Notes under the pieces: generated by a model
Database searches by the model: none
The model's input: the letters and a program-made list of their open reading frames with translations, nothing else
Told to the model about the DNA's origin: nothing
Source: Hyphococcus sp.
GTDB lineage: Bacteria; Pseudomonadota; Alphaproteobacteria; Caulobacterales; Parvularculaceae
NCBI GenBank assembly: GCA_021776335.1
Contig: JAJFGB010000007.1
Span: 682,001 to 746,000 of the forward strand
Length of the DNA stretch: 64,000 bases
Direction of reading: 5' to 3'
Made by a program: the position numbers and the translations under genes
Part shown: positions 18,021 through 26,681 of the stretch, one piece after another
Numbering within the stretch: position 1 is the stretch's first letter
Layout of the letters: each line of letters opens with the position of its first letter

Positions 18021-19229
18021 ATGACGGAAGCCTATATTTATGACGCTGTGCGCACCCCGCGCGGTAAAGGCAAGGCCGATGGCAGCCTCCATGAGATAAC
18101 ACCCGTCCAGTTGGCGACGCAGGTTCTTGAGGCAATCCGGGACCGCAATGAGATTGATGCTGGTGAAATTGAAGATGTGGCCCTGGGCTGCGTTTCGCCG
18201 GTGGGCGAGCAGGGTGCGGTCGTCACTCGTACGGCAATCCTGAATGCGGGCTATCCCGAAACCACATCAGGCATTCAGGTGAACCGTTTTTGCGCTTCCG
18301 GTCTGGAGGCGATCAACATCGCCGCCGCGAAAGTGAAAGCCGGCGAAGCGGATCTGACGATTGGCGGCGGCGTCGAACATATGAGCCGCGTGCCCATGGG
18401 CTCCGATGGCGGCGCCTGGCCCACCGATCCTGAAACCGCGTTTAAAACCTATTTCGTGCCCCAGGGTATTTCCGCTGATTTGATCGCTACGAAATACGGG
18501 TTGTCGCGCGACGACGTGGACGCCTATGCGGTTGAAAGCCAGAAACGCGCTGCGCAGTCCTGGACCGAAAAACGTTTTGCGAAATCAATCGTCCCCGTGA
18601 CCGATGTGATCGGCGAAGTCGCGCTCGATCATGATGAGACGGTGCGCGCCAATACCGACATGCAATCGCTCGGCGCCCTGTCTCCCTCTTTTACAATGTT
18701 CGGTGAGAATTTTGGTTTTGACGCAGTAGCATTACAAAAATACGCCGAGATTGAAAAAATCAAACATGTTCATCATGCGGGCAATTCATCGGGCATCGTC
18801 GATGGCGCCGCCGCAGTATTGGTTGGCAATGAAGAGATTGGCAAAAAGCTCGGGATGAAACCCCGGGCGCGCATCCGCTCTATGGCGTCGATTGGTTCAG
18901 AGCCAACGATCATGCTGACAGGGCCGGAATTTGCGGCCAAAAAAGCGCTCGCCAAAGCCGGGATGAATGCAAAAGACATCGATCTTTGGGAATTGAATGA
19001 AGCATTTGCTTCGGTGGTCCTGCGTTTCATGCAGGCGCTCGATATTGATCACTCGGATATCAACGTCAATGGCGGCGCGATCGCAATGGGCCATCCGCTC
19101 GGCGCCACTGGTGCGATGATCATGGGCACCATGGTCGATGAGCTTGAGCGCTCGGGCAAGGAAACTGCCCTCGTGACGCTGTGTATCGGCGCCGGCATGG
19201 GTACCGCGACAATTATTGAACGCGTTTAA
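18021..19229 (+). CDS. fadA: Acetyl-CoA C-acyltransferase (thiolase)
   Basis: A 402-residue thiolase cleaving 3-ketoacyl-CoA in fatty-acid beta-oxidation. The nucleophilic Cys is in [14 protein letters not shown], and the C-terminal signatures are [18 protein letters not shown] (general base His) and [11 protein letters not shown] (second catalytic Cys). Length fits the family. It is 27 bp upstream of the FadB/FadJ-like gene, together a beta-oxidation operon. The 278-bp region upstream separates it from divergent putA; no clear operator was recognised there. The symbol is used for the pathway role; substrate chain length is unknown. Confidence 0.94.
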   Translation: MTEAYIYDAVRTPRGKGKADGSLHEITPVQLATQVLEAIRDRNEIDAGEIEDVALGCVSPVGEQGAVVTRTAILNAGYPETTSGIQVNRFCASGLEAINIAAAKVKAGEADLTIGGGVEHMSRVPMGSDGGAWPTDPETAFKTYFVPQGISADLIATKYGLSRDDVDAYAVESQKRAAQSWTEKRFAKSIVPVTDVIGEVALDHDETVRANTDMQSLGALSPSFTMFGENFGFDAVALQKYAEIEKIKHVHHAGNSSGIVDGAAAVLVGNEEIGKKLGMKPRARIRSMASIGSEPTIMLTGPEFAAKKALAKAGMNAKDIDLWELNEAFASVVLRFMQALDIDHSDINVNGGAIAMGHPLGATGAMIMGTMVDELERSGKETALVTLCIGAGMGTATIIERV

Positions 19230-19256
19230 CTTTAAAAAATAATACGGACGGAAACG

Positions 19257-21449
19257 ATGTCATACGAAACCATCACAGTAGATATTGATAGCGACGGCAT
19301 AGCGCTGGTGACCATCGATTTGCCGGGCCAGTCGATGAATGTCTGGAACGAAGCGCTGATGCGCGAGTTTCAGGCTTTTATCGACGACTTTGTTGCTAAT
19401 GACGCGATGAAGGGCGCCGTGATCACGTCCGGTAAAGCCTCCGGGTTTCTTGCGGGCGCCGATCTCCGCATGCTGGGCGGGTCAAAAGCGTCGACGATGA
19501 AGGAAGCATTTGAAAATGCATTCACGCTGAACGCAGCGTTGCGTAAGCTTGAAACCGGCGGCCATCCGGCCAAAGCGCTGCAGAACGGACTGGCGCATGC
19601 GAAACCTGTCGCGGCAGCGGTAAACGGTCTAGCCCTTGGCGGCGGCCTCGAACTCGTGCTTGCCAGTCACTATCGTGTGGTTGCAGATAATCCAAAAATT
19701 CAGCTTGGTGTGCCTGAGGTGCAGGTTGGTTTGTTGCCGGGCGCGGGCGGCACACAACGTTTGCCGCGTCTTGCCGGTTTACAGAACGCCGCGATGATGG
19801 CGACGCAAGGAAAGCCGATCAACCCAGCGACCGCCAAAGGCTATGGCATCATTCAGGGCATTGTTCCTGCTGATGAAGTGGTCGCTAAAGCCAAAGAATG
19901 GGTCAAGGCCAATCCGAAAGTAACGCAGCCCTGGGACAAAAAGGGTTTCAAGTTTCCCGGCGGCGGCGGCGCCATGGATAAGCGTGCGGTTCAGTTCTTC
20001 ATGGCGGCGAACGCCATGGCGCAAAGTCAGGCGCAGCATAATTATCCGGCAATCCAGGCAATCCTTTCCTGTCTCTATGAAGGATCGATCGTTCCTTTCG
20101 ATACGGCAATACGTCTCGAGTCCAAATATTTTACAAAACTGATGGCCGGCCCGACGGCCAAAAACATGATCCGTACCCTGTTTGTTAACAAGCAAGCGGC
20201 GGAAAAAGGCGAGCAACGCCCGAAAGACGTTCCAGCGACAGATATTAAGCGCGTTGGCGTTCTCGGCGCCGGTATGATGGGCGCCGGCATTGCCTATGTA
20301 ACGGCAAAAGGCGGCATGGATGTCGTCCTGCTCGACCGTGATCTTGATTATGCGGAAAAGGGCAAAGCCTATTCAGCAAAGATTGTTGAAAAAGGCGTTT
20401 CGCGCGGCAAGGTCACCAAGGAAAAAGGCGAAGCTTTACTCGCCCGCATCACGCCGACAACAGATTATAATGACCTCAAAGATGTCGATATGATTATCGA
20501 AGCGGTCTTCGAAGATCCCGATGTAAAATCAGACGTCATCAAGAAAACCGAAGCGGTGATCGGCAAAGAAGTAATCTTTGCCTCAAACACATCGACGTTG
20601 CCAATTACGGGGCTCGCAAAAAATTCAGAGCGGCCGGACCAGTTTATCGGCATTCACTTCTTTTCGCCGGTTGATAAGATGCCGCTTGTTGAGATCATCC
20701 CCGGCGAGCAATCCGGTGATCGCTCTCTCGCGACGGCGCTTGATTATGTGCGTCAGATCAAAAAGACGCCGATTGTCGTCAAAGACACACGCGGCTTTTA
20801 TACCAACCGCGTCGTGCCGCCCTATCTCGGCGAAGCCATGATCATGGTGCAGGAAGGGATCAAGCCGGCGCTGATTGAAAATGCCGCAAAATCTCTCGGC
20901 ATGCCGGTAGGCCCGCTTGCGCTCACCGATGAAACATCGCTGTCGCTTGGCCATATGCTGATGCAATCGACCAAGAAGGAACTGGGTGACAAATACCAGC
21001 CATCGGGCAATGAAGACTTGCTCGAAAAAATGGTCGTCACGCTTGGCCGCCATGGGCGCAAATCCGGCGGCGGGTTTTATGAGTATCCCGAAGGCGGCAA
21101 GAAGCACCTTTGGGCTGGCCTGTCCGAACATTTCCCGATTGCCGATGAACAACCAGGCGTTGACGACGTCAAGGAGCGCTTGATGTATTCGCAGCTCGTG
21201 CCGGCTTCACAGTGTTTTGCCGAGGGCATCGTTTCCAATCCGCAATCGGCAGACCTTGGCGCCATTTTCGGCTGGGGCTTTGCGCCCTGGACCGGCGGGC
21301 CCATGAGCCATATCGACACGATCGGTATGGAGACATTCGTTCGTAAGGCTGAAAGCCTCGCGCAGAAATATGGCGCGCGCTTTAACCCGCCGCAAAGCTT
21401 TCGCGATATGGCGAAGAAGGGCGACACGCTTTACGGCAAGGCGGCGTAA
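19257..21449 (+). CDS. Bifunctional enoyl-CoA hydratase / 3-hydroxyacyl-CoA dehydrogenase
   Basis: A 730-residue FadB/FadJ-like enzyme. The N-terminal hydratase domain (about 1-190) has LALGGGLELVLASHYRV and the catalytic glutamates of VPEVQVGLLPGAGGTQRL. The dehydrogenase part (from about 330) has the NAD-binding VGVLGAGMMGAGIAY, ASNTSTLPIT and the catalytic His in GIHFFSPVDKMPLVE, followed by the two C-terminal helical domains. It converts trans-2-enoyl-CoA to 3-ketoacyl-CoA, which the upstream thiolase cleaves. ACGGA sits just before the ATG. The architecture fits the FadJ-like group common in alphaproteobacteria. Confidence 0.95.
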   Translation: MSYETITVDIDSDGIALVTIDLPGQSMNVWNEALMREFQAFIDDFVANDAMKGAVITSGKASGFLAGADLRMLGGSKASTMKEAFENAFTLNAALRKLETGGHPAKALQNGLAHAKPVAAAVNGLALGGGLELVLASHYRVVADNPKIQLGVPEVQVGLLPGAGGTQRLPRLAGLQNAAMMATQGKPINPATAKGYGIIQGIVPADEVVAKAKEWVKANPKVTQPWDKKGFKFPGGGGAMDKRAVQFFMAANAMAQSQAQHNYPAIQAILSCLYEGSIVPFDTAIRLESKYFTKLMAGPTAKNMIRTLFVNKQAAEKGEQRPKDVPATDIKRVGVLGAGMMGAGIAYVTAKGGMDVVLLDRDLDYAEKGKAYSAKIVEKGVSRGKVTKEKGEALLARITPTTDYNDLKDVDMIIEAVFEDPDVKSDVIKKTEAVIGKEVIFASNTSTLPITGLAKNSERPDQFIGIHFFSPVDKMPLVEIIPGEQSGDRSLATALDYVRQIKKTPIVVKDTRGFYTNRVVPPYLGEAMIMVQEGIKPALIENAAKSLGMPVGPLALTDETSLSLGHMLMQSTKKELGDKYQPSGNEDLLEKMVVTLGRHGRKSGGGFYEYPEGGKKHLWAGLSEHFPIADEQPGVDDVKERLMYSQLVPASQCFAEGIVSNPQSADLGAIFGWGFAPWTGGPMSHIDTIGMETFVRKAESLAQKYGARFNPPQSFRDMAKKGDTLYGKAA

Positions 21450-21599
21450 GGCGGAGCTTACAGTATCAACCTGTCCATTCCGACTAATTCACGGCATTGA
21501 CTTGGAAATGATTCTGTAAACTATCTATCGCGCATATGGCCTTCGGGTGCATGTCTAAGACTTGGCGGCCAAACGCAATCGATTAATGTCGTATGCGCC

Positions 21600-22304
21600 T
21601 TAGTAAAGGCGCTTGCGTTCATCATTTAAAACGATCTCGTGCATTTGCACCGGCGTTAGATCGAGTTTGCCCGCATCGACCATAGTCTCCGCCAGGCGCG
21701 GCAAACCATCCAGATCTGGCCAGTGGTCTGACTGCCAGAGCTTTGACCTGATCATGCACTTTGAGCAATGAAAGAACGCCTCCTCGACCGAGACGACGAT
21801 CGCGAAATCTGGGACCTTATTGTTGATCGCCATCGATTCGCGCAAGGCGGTGTCTCGAACGATTTTCGCTGATCCGCTGACCCTGAGGGTTTCTGTTTTC
21901 CCCGGTATCAGGAAGATAATGCCAATTCTAGGATTTTCGAGGATGTTTTCGAAGGAATCCGCGCGGCGATTACCAAGTCGTTCTGGAATGGCTAGTGTTT
22001 TGTTATCAACGATTTTGACAAAGCCAAAAGGATCTCCTTTTGGAGAGACATCCATTCGTCCGCGCGCGTCAGCAGTTGACAAAATTATGAAAGGGCACCG
22101 GTTTATAAAGGCGCCGCAATGCCCATCCAGATGGCTGAGCGTTTTCCGCGTCACCAGTTCGCTTGGCTCGCCCATCACTTTTCGAAATTCATCGCGTGTT
22201 GTTATCACATCTTGGAATTCAGCCACACCAATATCGCGATATAGAATTCTGAAACTATATGCCAAAGCCTTAAGTCTGGCTATGATGGTCAGATGCAGAT
22301 TCAT
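21600..22304 (-). CDS. Pyridoxamine 5'-phosphate oxidase-like flavin-binding protein
   Basis: A 234-residue protein of the split-barrel PNPOx-like superfamily. Typical sequence includes FIILSTADARGRMDVSPKGD, TLAIPERLGNRRADSFENIL and GIIFLIPGKTETLRVSGSA. Many members bind FMN or F420 and their substrates are unknown. A C-terminal segment has two cysteines (FFHCSKCMIRSKLW). The gene looks AT-richer than its flanks. The start at 22304 has AGG upstream and falls at the edge of a duplicated hydrolase fragment on the other strand, so the first 20 or so residues may be recruited sequence; the conserved domain begins near residue 50. Confidence 0.8.
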   Translation of the reverse strand: MNLHLTIIARLKALAYSFRILYRDIGVAEFQDVITTRDEFRKVMGEPSELVTRKTLSHLDGHCGAFINRCPFIILSTADARGRMDVSPKGDPFGFVKIVDNKTLAIPERLGNRRADSFENILENPRIGIIFLIPGKTETLRVSGSAKIVRDTALRESMAINNKVPDFAIVVSVEEAFFHCSKCMIRSKLWQSDHWPDLDGLPRLAETMVDAGKLDLTPVQMHEIVLNDERKRLY

Positions 22305-22538
22305 GCGCCTGGAGGGCTGACGCGGCAGCGTCTTTCAACTCTGCAGCATGAAGGCCTGCCAATCACCACAGCGCTTTTCTCCGGAACCGATCACGGCGTG
22401 CTGGAGTTTATACAAACGCCAGACGACAGTTGGCGCTACACGCATTTTACCGAAGGCTATTTCCGGCTCATTGCCGACTATATGAAGGGCGATTTTGCGC
22501 CGTCATCATGGATTAACTGCAACATTCGTTGCCGTTGA
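22302..22538 (+). pseudogene. Truncated duplicate of the alpha/beta hydrolase C-terminus
   Basis: The frame beginning APGGLTRQRLSTLQ reproduces the C-terminal 75 or so residues of the intact hydrolase at 27197-28507 (there APGALTRQRLATLQ), including the catalytic-His segment SGTDHGVLEF and the tail YTHFTEGYFRLIADYMKGDF. Nucleotide similarity is high through this stretch and is lost on both sides. There is no nucleophile domain, so it cannot be a working enzyme. It appears to be a remnant of a second copy, in the same orientation, about 6 kb upstream of the intact gene. Confidence 0.85.
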
Positions 22539-22552
22539 TCCATGATACGTGG

Positions 22553-23146
22553 TCAAGCGGGCGTCTGGCGGAGCGGCGGCGCTATCTTAATCCCTTTCGG
22601 GAATTCGAAGGCCGCTGGTAGATTAAGTTTTCCGAACGATCGCTTCATTATTGTGGCGCCGTGACTTGCTAACTCTCCATCCGCGCCAGCATTGCCGACG
22701 ATAATTTTTATGATGCGCCCTTTTTTTATTTTGAGGATTGCGCCATCGATTTTGAGTTTCAATTTGATATCGACTGAGGCTTCCGTCACCTTTTTGTTAT
22801 GCAAAATAAGCTCAACTCTCGGGGTGTGAACGGATGTAATTTTATGGCTGGCGAGCGCGAAGCTATGTATTTTATCTGATTCCAGCTTTTCACCCGTCGC
22901 ATATTCGCGCAATACACTTAGCTTCACCCAGGCGCTCCATAAAATATCGCCGATTGATATGTCGAGTAATTGATCCAGTGAGCGTTCAATGAGCCCATCG
23001 AGATGTTCACGCGTTGCTGTTGCTGCGCTTGCGGAAGCTGCTTTCGCCGTTTTCTCAAGATCTTCAACGGAGAAGAGGGCCCTCATATATTCTTGAGGAT
23101 CGCCATCACGGAATAGATCCGACAATTTTCGGTGGTCCTGCGTCAT
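22553..23146 (-). CDS. Conserved-looking soluble protein coupled to PASTA protein, function unknown
   Basis: A 197-residue protein with no signal peptide or membrane segment, so likely cytoplasmic. The N-terminal half is helical (SVEDLEKTAKAASASAATATR then IERSLDQLLDISIGDILWSAW). The C-terminal half is a regular alternation of short strands: RVELILHNKKVTEASVDIKL, LKIDGAILKIKKGRIIKII, then a glycine-rich turn and LNLPAAFEFPKGIKI. This strand pattern is reminiscent of an uncharacterised beta-domain I have seen in bacterial proteins, but I cannot name it. The start overlaps the stop of the upstream PASTA gene by one base (TAATG), implying translational coupling and a joint role. Confidence 0.75.
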   Translation of the reverse strand: MTQDHRKLSDLFRDGDPQEYMRALFSVEDLEKTAKAASASAATATREHLDGLIERSLDQLLDISIGDILWSAWVKLSVLREYATGEKLESDKIHSFALASHKITSVHTPRVELILHNKKVTEASVDIKLKLKIDGAILKIKKGRIIKIIVGNAGADGELASHGATIMKRSFGKLNLPAAFEFPKGIKIAPPLRQTPA

Positions 23147-25002
23147 TACCTATCATCCTCTTCATTTGTTTCGTCGATCGTCTGCGTTCCGAGATCTGTA
23201 AATACGCGTAATTCGACGGGCGCCTCATTTTGTCGGTCGTCCTCGGAACCGGCGAGCTCAGAGACTGATTGGCGGCCATGGTCGCGGAACACCCGCAACT
23301 CCAAGCCGTCTGATGCATCTATCTCCGGTGAGATTTTCTTCGGCGACGCTAATGCTTGCGCGCCAAGCCAGGCCCCGCCGATCACCAAGGCGCTAATGAC
23401 GCCTGCGGCCGCTGCCAACAGCGGGAGTGGTTTGTCTGCGGAAACAACGATCTCGACGCTTTTTTGGGAATTTAGTTTTTCATTCGCCATAGGCGATTGC
23501 GAAAGAATCTCGCCGTCGCGTATGAAGGACAATTGCTGACCGACTTCGATAAGTCTTATTGGCGGGAATGCGAGCTTGGCTTCTTCTGCGGTTTTACCAA
23601 GTAGGTTTGGCGTCGTCGGCCAGCCGCTGGAAACAACGATATTGATGGAGCGGTTTGCCGGCAGTTTTTGTCCTGGCGCAGGTGTTTGCGCAATGATGAT
23701 ATCAGGCGCTGCATCTAGGTGCTGTTGTGGTTCGGTAATCAATGTCATACCGCGTGTTAATTGCTGCACTTCGGCGCTGTCTGCCAGTTTGCCTTCAAGT
23801 GTTGGCGCGGTGGGCCAGCCGCTGGAAATAACGACATCGATGGAGCGGTTCGCCGACAGCTTTTGTCCTGGCGTCGGGACTTGCGTGATAATGGTGTTTG
23901 GCGCCGCCGCCGGATCTTCCCGGTGCTCCTGAATCAGCATCATACCGCGCGTTAATTGCTGCACCTCGGCGCTATCTGCCATTTTTCCCTCAAGCGCCGG
24001 CGCTGTGGGCCAACCACTCGAGACAACGACATTGATCGAGCGATCTGCCGACAGCTTTTGTCCTGGCGTTGGCGCTTGTGCAATAATGATGTTTGGCGCC
24101 GCCACTGGATCCTCGCGGCGCTCCGGAATCAAATTCATGCCGCGTGTCGTTCGCCGTATTTCGGCGCTGTCTGCCAGTTTGCCCTCAAGCGCCGGTGCGA
24201 TGGGCCAGCCACTGGAAACAACGGCGTTGATCGAACGATTCGCCGGTAATTTTTGTCCCGGCTTTGGCGTTTGCGCGACAATGATGTTAGGCGCGGCCTC
24301 GGGATCTTCTCGGCGTTCCGACACTATTCTTATGCCGCGCGTTAATCGCCGCACCTCCGCGCTATCGGTCATTTTGCCCTCGAGCGCGGGCGCGGTCGGC
24401 CAGCCGCTGGAAACAGTGATGTTGACGAAACGGTTCGCCGGCAGTGTCCGTCCTGGTGTTGGTGTTTGTGCAATAATGATGTTGCGCGCCGCATCGTGAT
24501 CTTCACGGAATTCTGGAACCACTCTCATGCCGCGTGTCATGCGTCGCACCTCGGCGCTGTCTACTCGCTTGCCTTTGAGCGCAGGCGCTGTCGGCCAACC
24601 ACTGGAAAGGTCTATCTGAAATACATATTCGCCGGCGGCATTTGCGGGCAGTATCCCATTTTGGGCGGGGCTCTGCGAGACAATGCGTCCGCGCGCTATT
24701 GTTCGCGACTCGATGTTTCGGCGCACAACAGCTCGCGCGATCTGCGTTCCATAAACACGATTTTCCGCTTGGCGTCGAACTGCTTGTTCTGCCTGTGCTG
24801 TCGTCATGCCAATGATGCGCGGCATTGTAATGGGCACAGGAAACTCAACCTTAGCGGGGGAGCCCTGTCCGGGTTCAATTGATTGCGCGGATGCACTTTG
24901 CGTTATTGCCAACGCCGAACAGAACAGCACGATTATAACCCGTGCGCCGGTGGCCATCAGCGTCAAAAATCGATTGTGTAACGCAAGACCAGCAAAGGAC
25001 AT
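23146..25002 (-). CDS. Secreted-repeat PASTA protein with C-terminal transmembrane helix and cytoplasmic tail
   Basis: 618 residues: a signal peptide (cleavage near SASA-QS, about residue 40), a degenerate first PASTA-like unit (about 57-130), six PASTA-like units of exactly 65 residues (133-522), a transmembrane helix (about 526-550) and a charged tail. Each unit opens SSGWPxxPxLxGK and contains the PASTA-like pattern IIAQTPxPGQKLPANRSI. The tail carries a duplicated motif, LELRVFRDHGRQSV (567-580) and VELRVFTDLGTQTI (596-609). PASTA domains usually bind peptidoglycan fragments on Ser/Thr kinases or penicillin-binding proteins; neither catalytic part is present here. The predicted topology has repeats in the periplasm and tail in the cytoplasm. 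It is coupled to the 197-residue partner downstream. Confidence 0.85.
   Translation of the reverse strand: MSFAGLALHNRFLTLMATGARVIIVLFCSALAITQSASAQSIEPGQGSPAKVEFPVPITMPRIIGMTTAQAEQAVRRQAENRVYGTQIARAVVRRNIESRTIARGRIVSQSPAQNGILPANAAGEYVFQIDLSSGWPTAPALKGKRVDSAEVRRMTRGMRVVPEFREDHDAARNIIIAQTPTPGRTLPANRFVNITVSSGWPTAPALEGKMTDSAEVRRLTRGIRIVSERREDPEAAPNIIVAQTPKPGQKLPANRSINAVVSSGWPIAPALEGKLADSAEIRRTTRGMNLIPERREDPVAAPNIIIAQAPTPGQKLSADRSINVVVSSGWPTAPALEGKMADSAEVQQLTRGMMLIQEHREDPAAAPNTIITQVPTPGQKLSANRSIDVVISSGWPTAPTLEGKLADSAEVQQLTRGMTLITEPQQHLDAAPDIIIAQTPAPGQKLPANRSINIVVSSGWPTTPNLLGKTAEEAKLAFPPIRLIEVGQQLSFIRDGEILSQSPMANEKLNSQKSVEIVVSADKPLPLLAAAAGVISALVIGGAWLGAQALASPKKISPEIDASDGLELRVFRDHGRQSVSELAGSEDDRQNEAPVELRVFTDLGTQTIDETNEEDDR
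23437..24606 (-). repeat. Six tandem 195-bp coding repeats (PASTA units)
   Basis: Six in-frame units of 65 codons, each beginning with codons for SSGWP, at residues 133, 198, 263, 328, 393 and 458 of the PASTA protein. Units 2-5 are most alike; the last is the most diverged. The exact constant spacing suggests recent tandem duplication and possible copy-number change by recombination. Confidence 0.9.
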
Positions 25003-25212
25003 TGAAATCGCTCCAAGTCAGCCGGCACAAACAGGGAATTTTAACAAGAGTTCGGATGCGCTTGGAAATTATTACACAGTTACTTCAGATATAAAAGGAG
25101 AAGCAATTCATGTATTTATACAAACAAATATGTACACGATGTATGGTGTGTCGCTATGGTGCTTTTTTGTTGTTTGATCGAACGCGATCAGCGTAACAAA
25201 ACCGTCATTCAT

Positions 25213-26148
25213 TCACCCCACTGACGCTGACAGTGCGCTAAACAATCTGTCGCGCACCCATTTATGACGCTCATCATGGGTCCAGTTAGGGTGCCATCCA
25301 CCAAACATCGAAAAACCCTGAACGGAGAGGGGCGGCGTGCTGATCCGGAAATTTTCCTTTTCAAGCTGCAACAGGCTTTCCGGCGCGGTGATGATGCAGT
25401 CGGTTTTTTTCACGATGGGCAGCGCCAGGAGGAAAGACGATGTGCGATAGGCGATTTTGCGCGCCTTGCCTTTGTCTTCCAGCATACGATCAACGATGCC
25501 GACTTTCGCGCCTTCCGGTGTTACCAGCACATGATCGAGAGACAAAAACTGTTTTAGCGTCAGTTTTTCTTTTGCGACGGGGTGTTTTTTTCTGACAGCG
25601 CAGAGATAGCGTTGGGTCAGGATCTTTCGGCGCACAAACTGATCCGTATCGATGCTCGCCGGCAGGTTCATGATGGAAAGGTCCGGCAGAATGACGAGGT
25701 CAATCTTTCCTGATACGAGATCACGACTGACCTCGAGGGTCGGGTTAATGATATCAAGCTCGAGGTCTGGCGCTGTTGGACAAATAGCGTCAGCCCATGC
25801 GGCGGCGACCAGCACCCCCACATAATCAACGCACGCCACGCGAAATTGTCCGCCTTGTGTCGACGGATCAAATGTATCGGTAATTTTTAGAACATCGCGG
25901 CACCGTTCTACCGCATGCGCCACCACTGGCTGCAGGCGTTCGCCCATTCGCGTCGGCGCCATTTCATTACCGGAGCGCACCAGCAGGGGGTCGTCGAAAA
26001 TATCTCGCAGCCGTGACAATGCGCGGCTGGCGGCGGGCTGGGAGACGCCGATTTTATTCGCCGCCGCCGTGATGTTGCGCTCGGTCAATATCCAGTGAAG
26101 TGACAGGAGGAGATTGAGGTCGAGGCTTTCGAGCTGCTTTTCGGCCAT
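25213..26148 (-). CDS. LysR family transcriptional regulator
   Basis: A 311-residue LysR regulator. The N-terminal winged helix is clear: LDLNLLLSLHWILTERNITA, GVSQPAASRALSRLRDIF and DPLLVRSGNEMAPT. A substrate-binding-type effector domain follows. The divergent neighbour is a small secreted protein gene, with about 110 bp between; LysR regulators often control the divergent gene and themselves, so that gene is the first candidate target. The effector is unknown. The NodD/NahR-like subgroup fits the N-terminus, but this is only an impression. Confidence 0.92.
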   Translation of the reverse strand: MAEKQLESLDLNLLLSLHWILTERNITAAANKIGVSQPAASRALSRLRDIFDDPLLVRSGNEMAPTRMGERLQPVVAHAVERCRDVLKITDTFDPSTQGGQFRVACVDYVGVLVAAAWADAICPTAPDLELDIINPTLEVSRDLVSGKIDLVILPDLSIMNLPASIDTDQFVRRKILTQRYLCAVRKKHPVAKEKLTLKQFLSLDHVLVTPEGAKVGIVDRMLEDKGKARKIAYRTSSFLLALPIVKKTDCIITAPESLLQLEKENFRISTPPLSVQGFSMFGGWHPNWTHDERHKWVRDRLFSALSASVG

Positions 26149-26257
26149 ACGTTATTGGTATACCTTCTATGCGAACTATTCATTTCAAATATATCTCTGC
26201 GAGCCCTAAATTTCAACTGTCAAAACAACAACGTTTTTCACCCGATGGAGATTTCAA

Positions 26258-26536
26258 ATGAACCGCATGATTTTTTCGACCGTCGCCGCACTTGGACTAG
26301 CGTTTTCTTTCACTGGCAATGCATCGGCGTCCGGCGAGCAGCAGGATTTTCAACAATGCCTGAGCGCACTTCAGGCAGAAGCTGCTGACAATACTGCTTC
26401 CTTTGAACTCAAGACGATGCGCGGAAACAGCTTGCGCCGCCTGACATTTGAAATGACGAAGGCAGGCGAAAAAGAAGCCGTGGTCTGCAATATCAAAAGA
26501 GGCGCTGTCGTTAATCTTGACTGGATTGTAAGCTGA
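26258..26536 (+). CDS. Small exported protein of unknown function
   Basis: A 92-residue protein with a clean signal peptide (MNRMIFSTVAALGLAFSF, cleavage near ASA-SG), leaving a mature domain of about 65 residues with two cysteines (QQCLSAL and VVCNIKRG) that could form a disulfide. GGAGA lies seven bases before the ATG. No family is recognised. It is divergent from a LysR regulator that may control it. Confidence 0.65.
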   Translation: MNRMIFSTVAALGLAFSFTGNASASGEQQDFQQCLSALQAEAADNTASFELKTMRGNSLRRLTFEMTKAGEKEAVVCNIKRGAVVNLDWIVS

Positions 26537-26621
26537 TCATTACGGCCATCACAGCGAGCGTTCAGTACAATAACCGGGGCCGCAATCGCGGGCCCGGTTG
26601 GTCTTGTTCTAACATAGCAGC

Positions 26622-26664
26622 TTGACATTTTCCATTTATACAATATTTTGTACAAATATTTGTA
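26622..26664 (+). promoter_or_regulatory. marR promoter with overlapping palindromic operator
   Basis: A -35 TTGACA (26622-26627) is followed after 16 bases by a -10-like TATTTT. Overlapping the -10 region are TACAATATTTTGTA (26639-26652, near-palindrome) and TACAAATATTTGTA (26651-26664, perfect 14-bp palindrome). They share a TA and suit a dimeric MarR repressor, so autoregulation of the following gene is likely. Confidence 0.65.
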
Positions 26665-26681
26665 AAAATGTGAGACGTCTA

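Noticed and set aside
18773-19094. Antisense frames within thiolase and FadB-like genes
   Set aside because: Long shadow frames are expected in GC-rich coding DNA and carry no recognisable domain.
22293-22538. Independent 81-residue gene
   Set aside because: Its sequence is the end of a duplicated hydrolase without catalytic nucleophile; treated as a gene remnant.
23437-24606. CRISPR-like array
   Set aside because: The repeats are 195 bp, coding, contiguous and without spacers; they are PASTA units.
22553-25002. Ser/Thr kinase or penicillin-binding protein with PASTA repeats
   Set aside because: No kinase motifs, transpeptidase SxxK, or other catalytic domain occurs in either protein.
25168-25197. 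Terminator for LysR at TGATCGAACGCGATCA
   Set aside because: Stem is only six base pairs and lacks a T-tract on the LysR strand.
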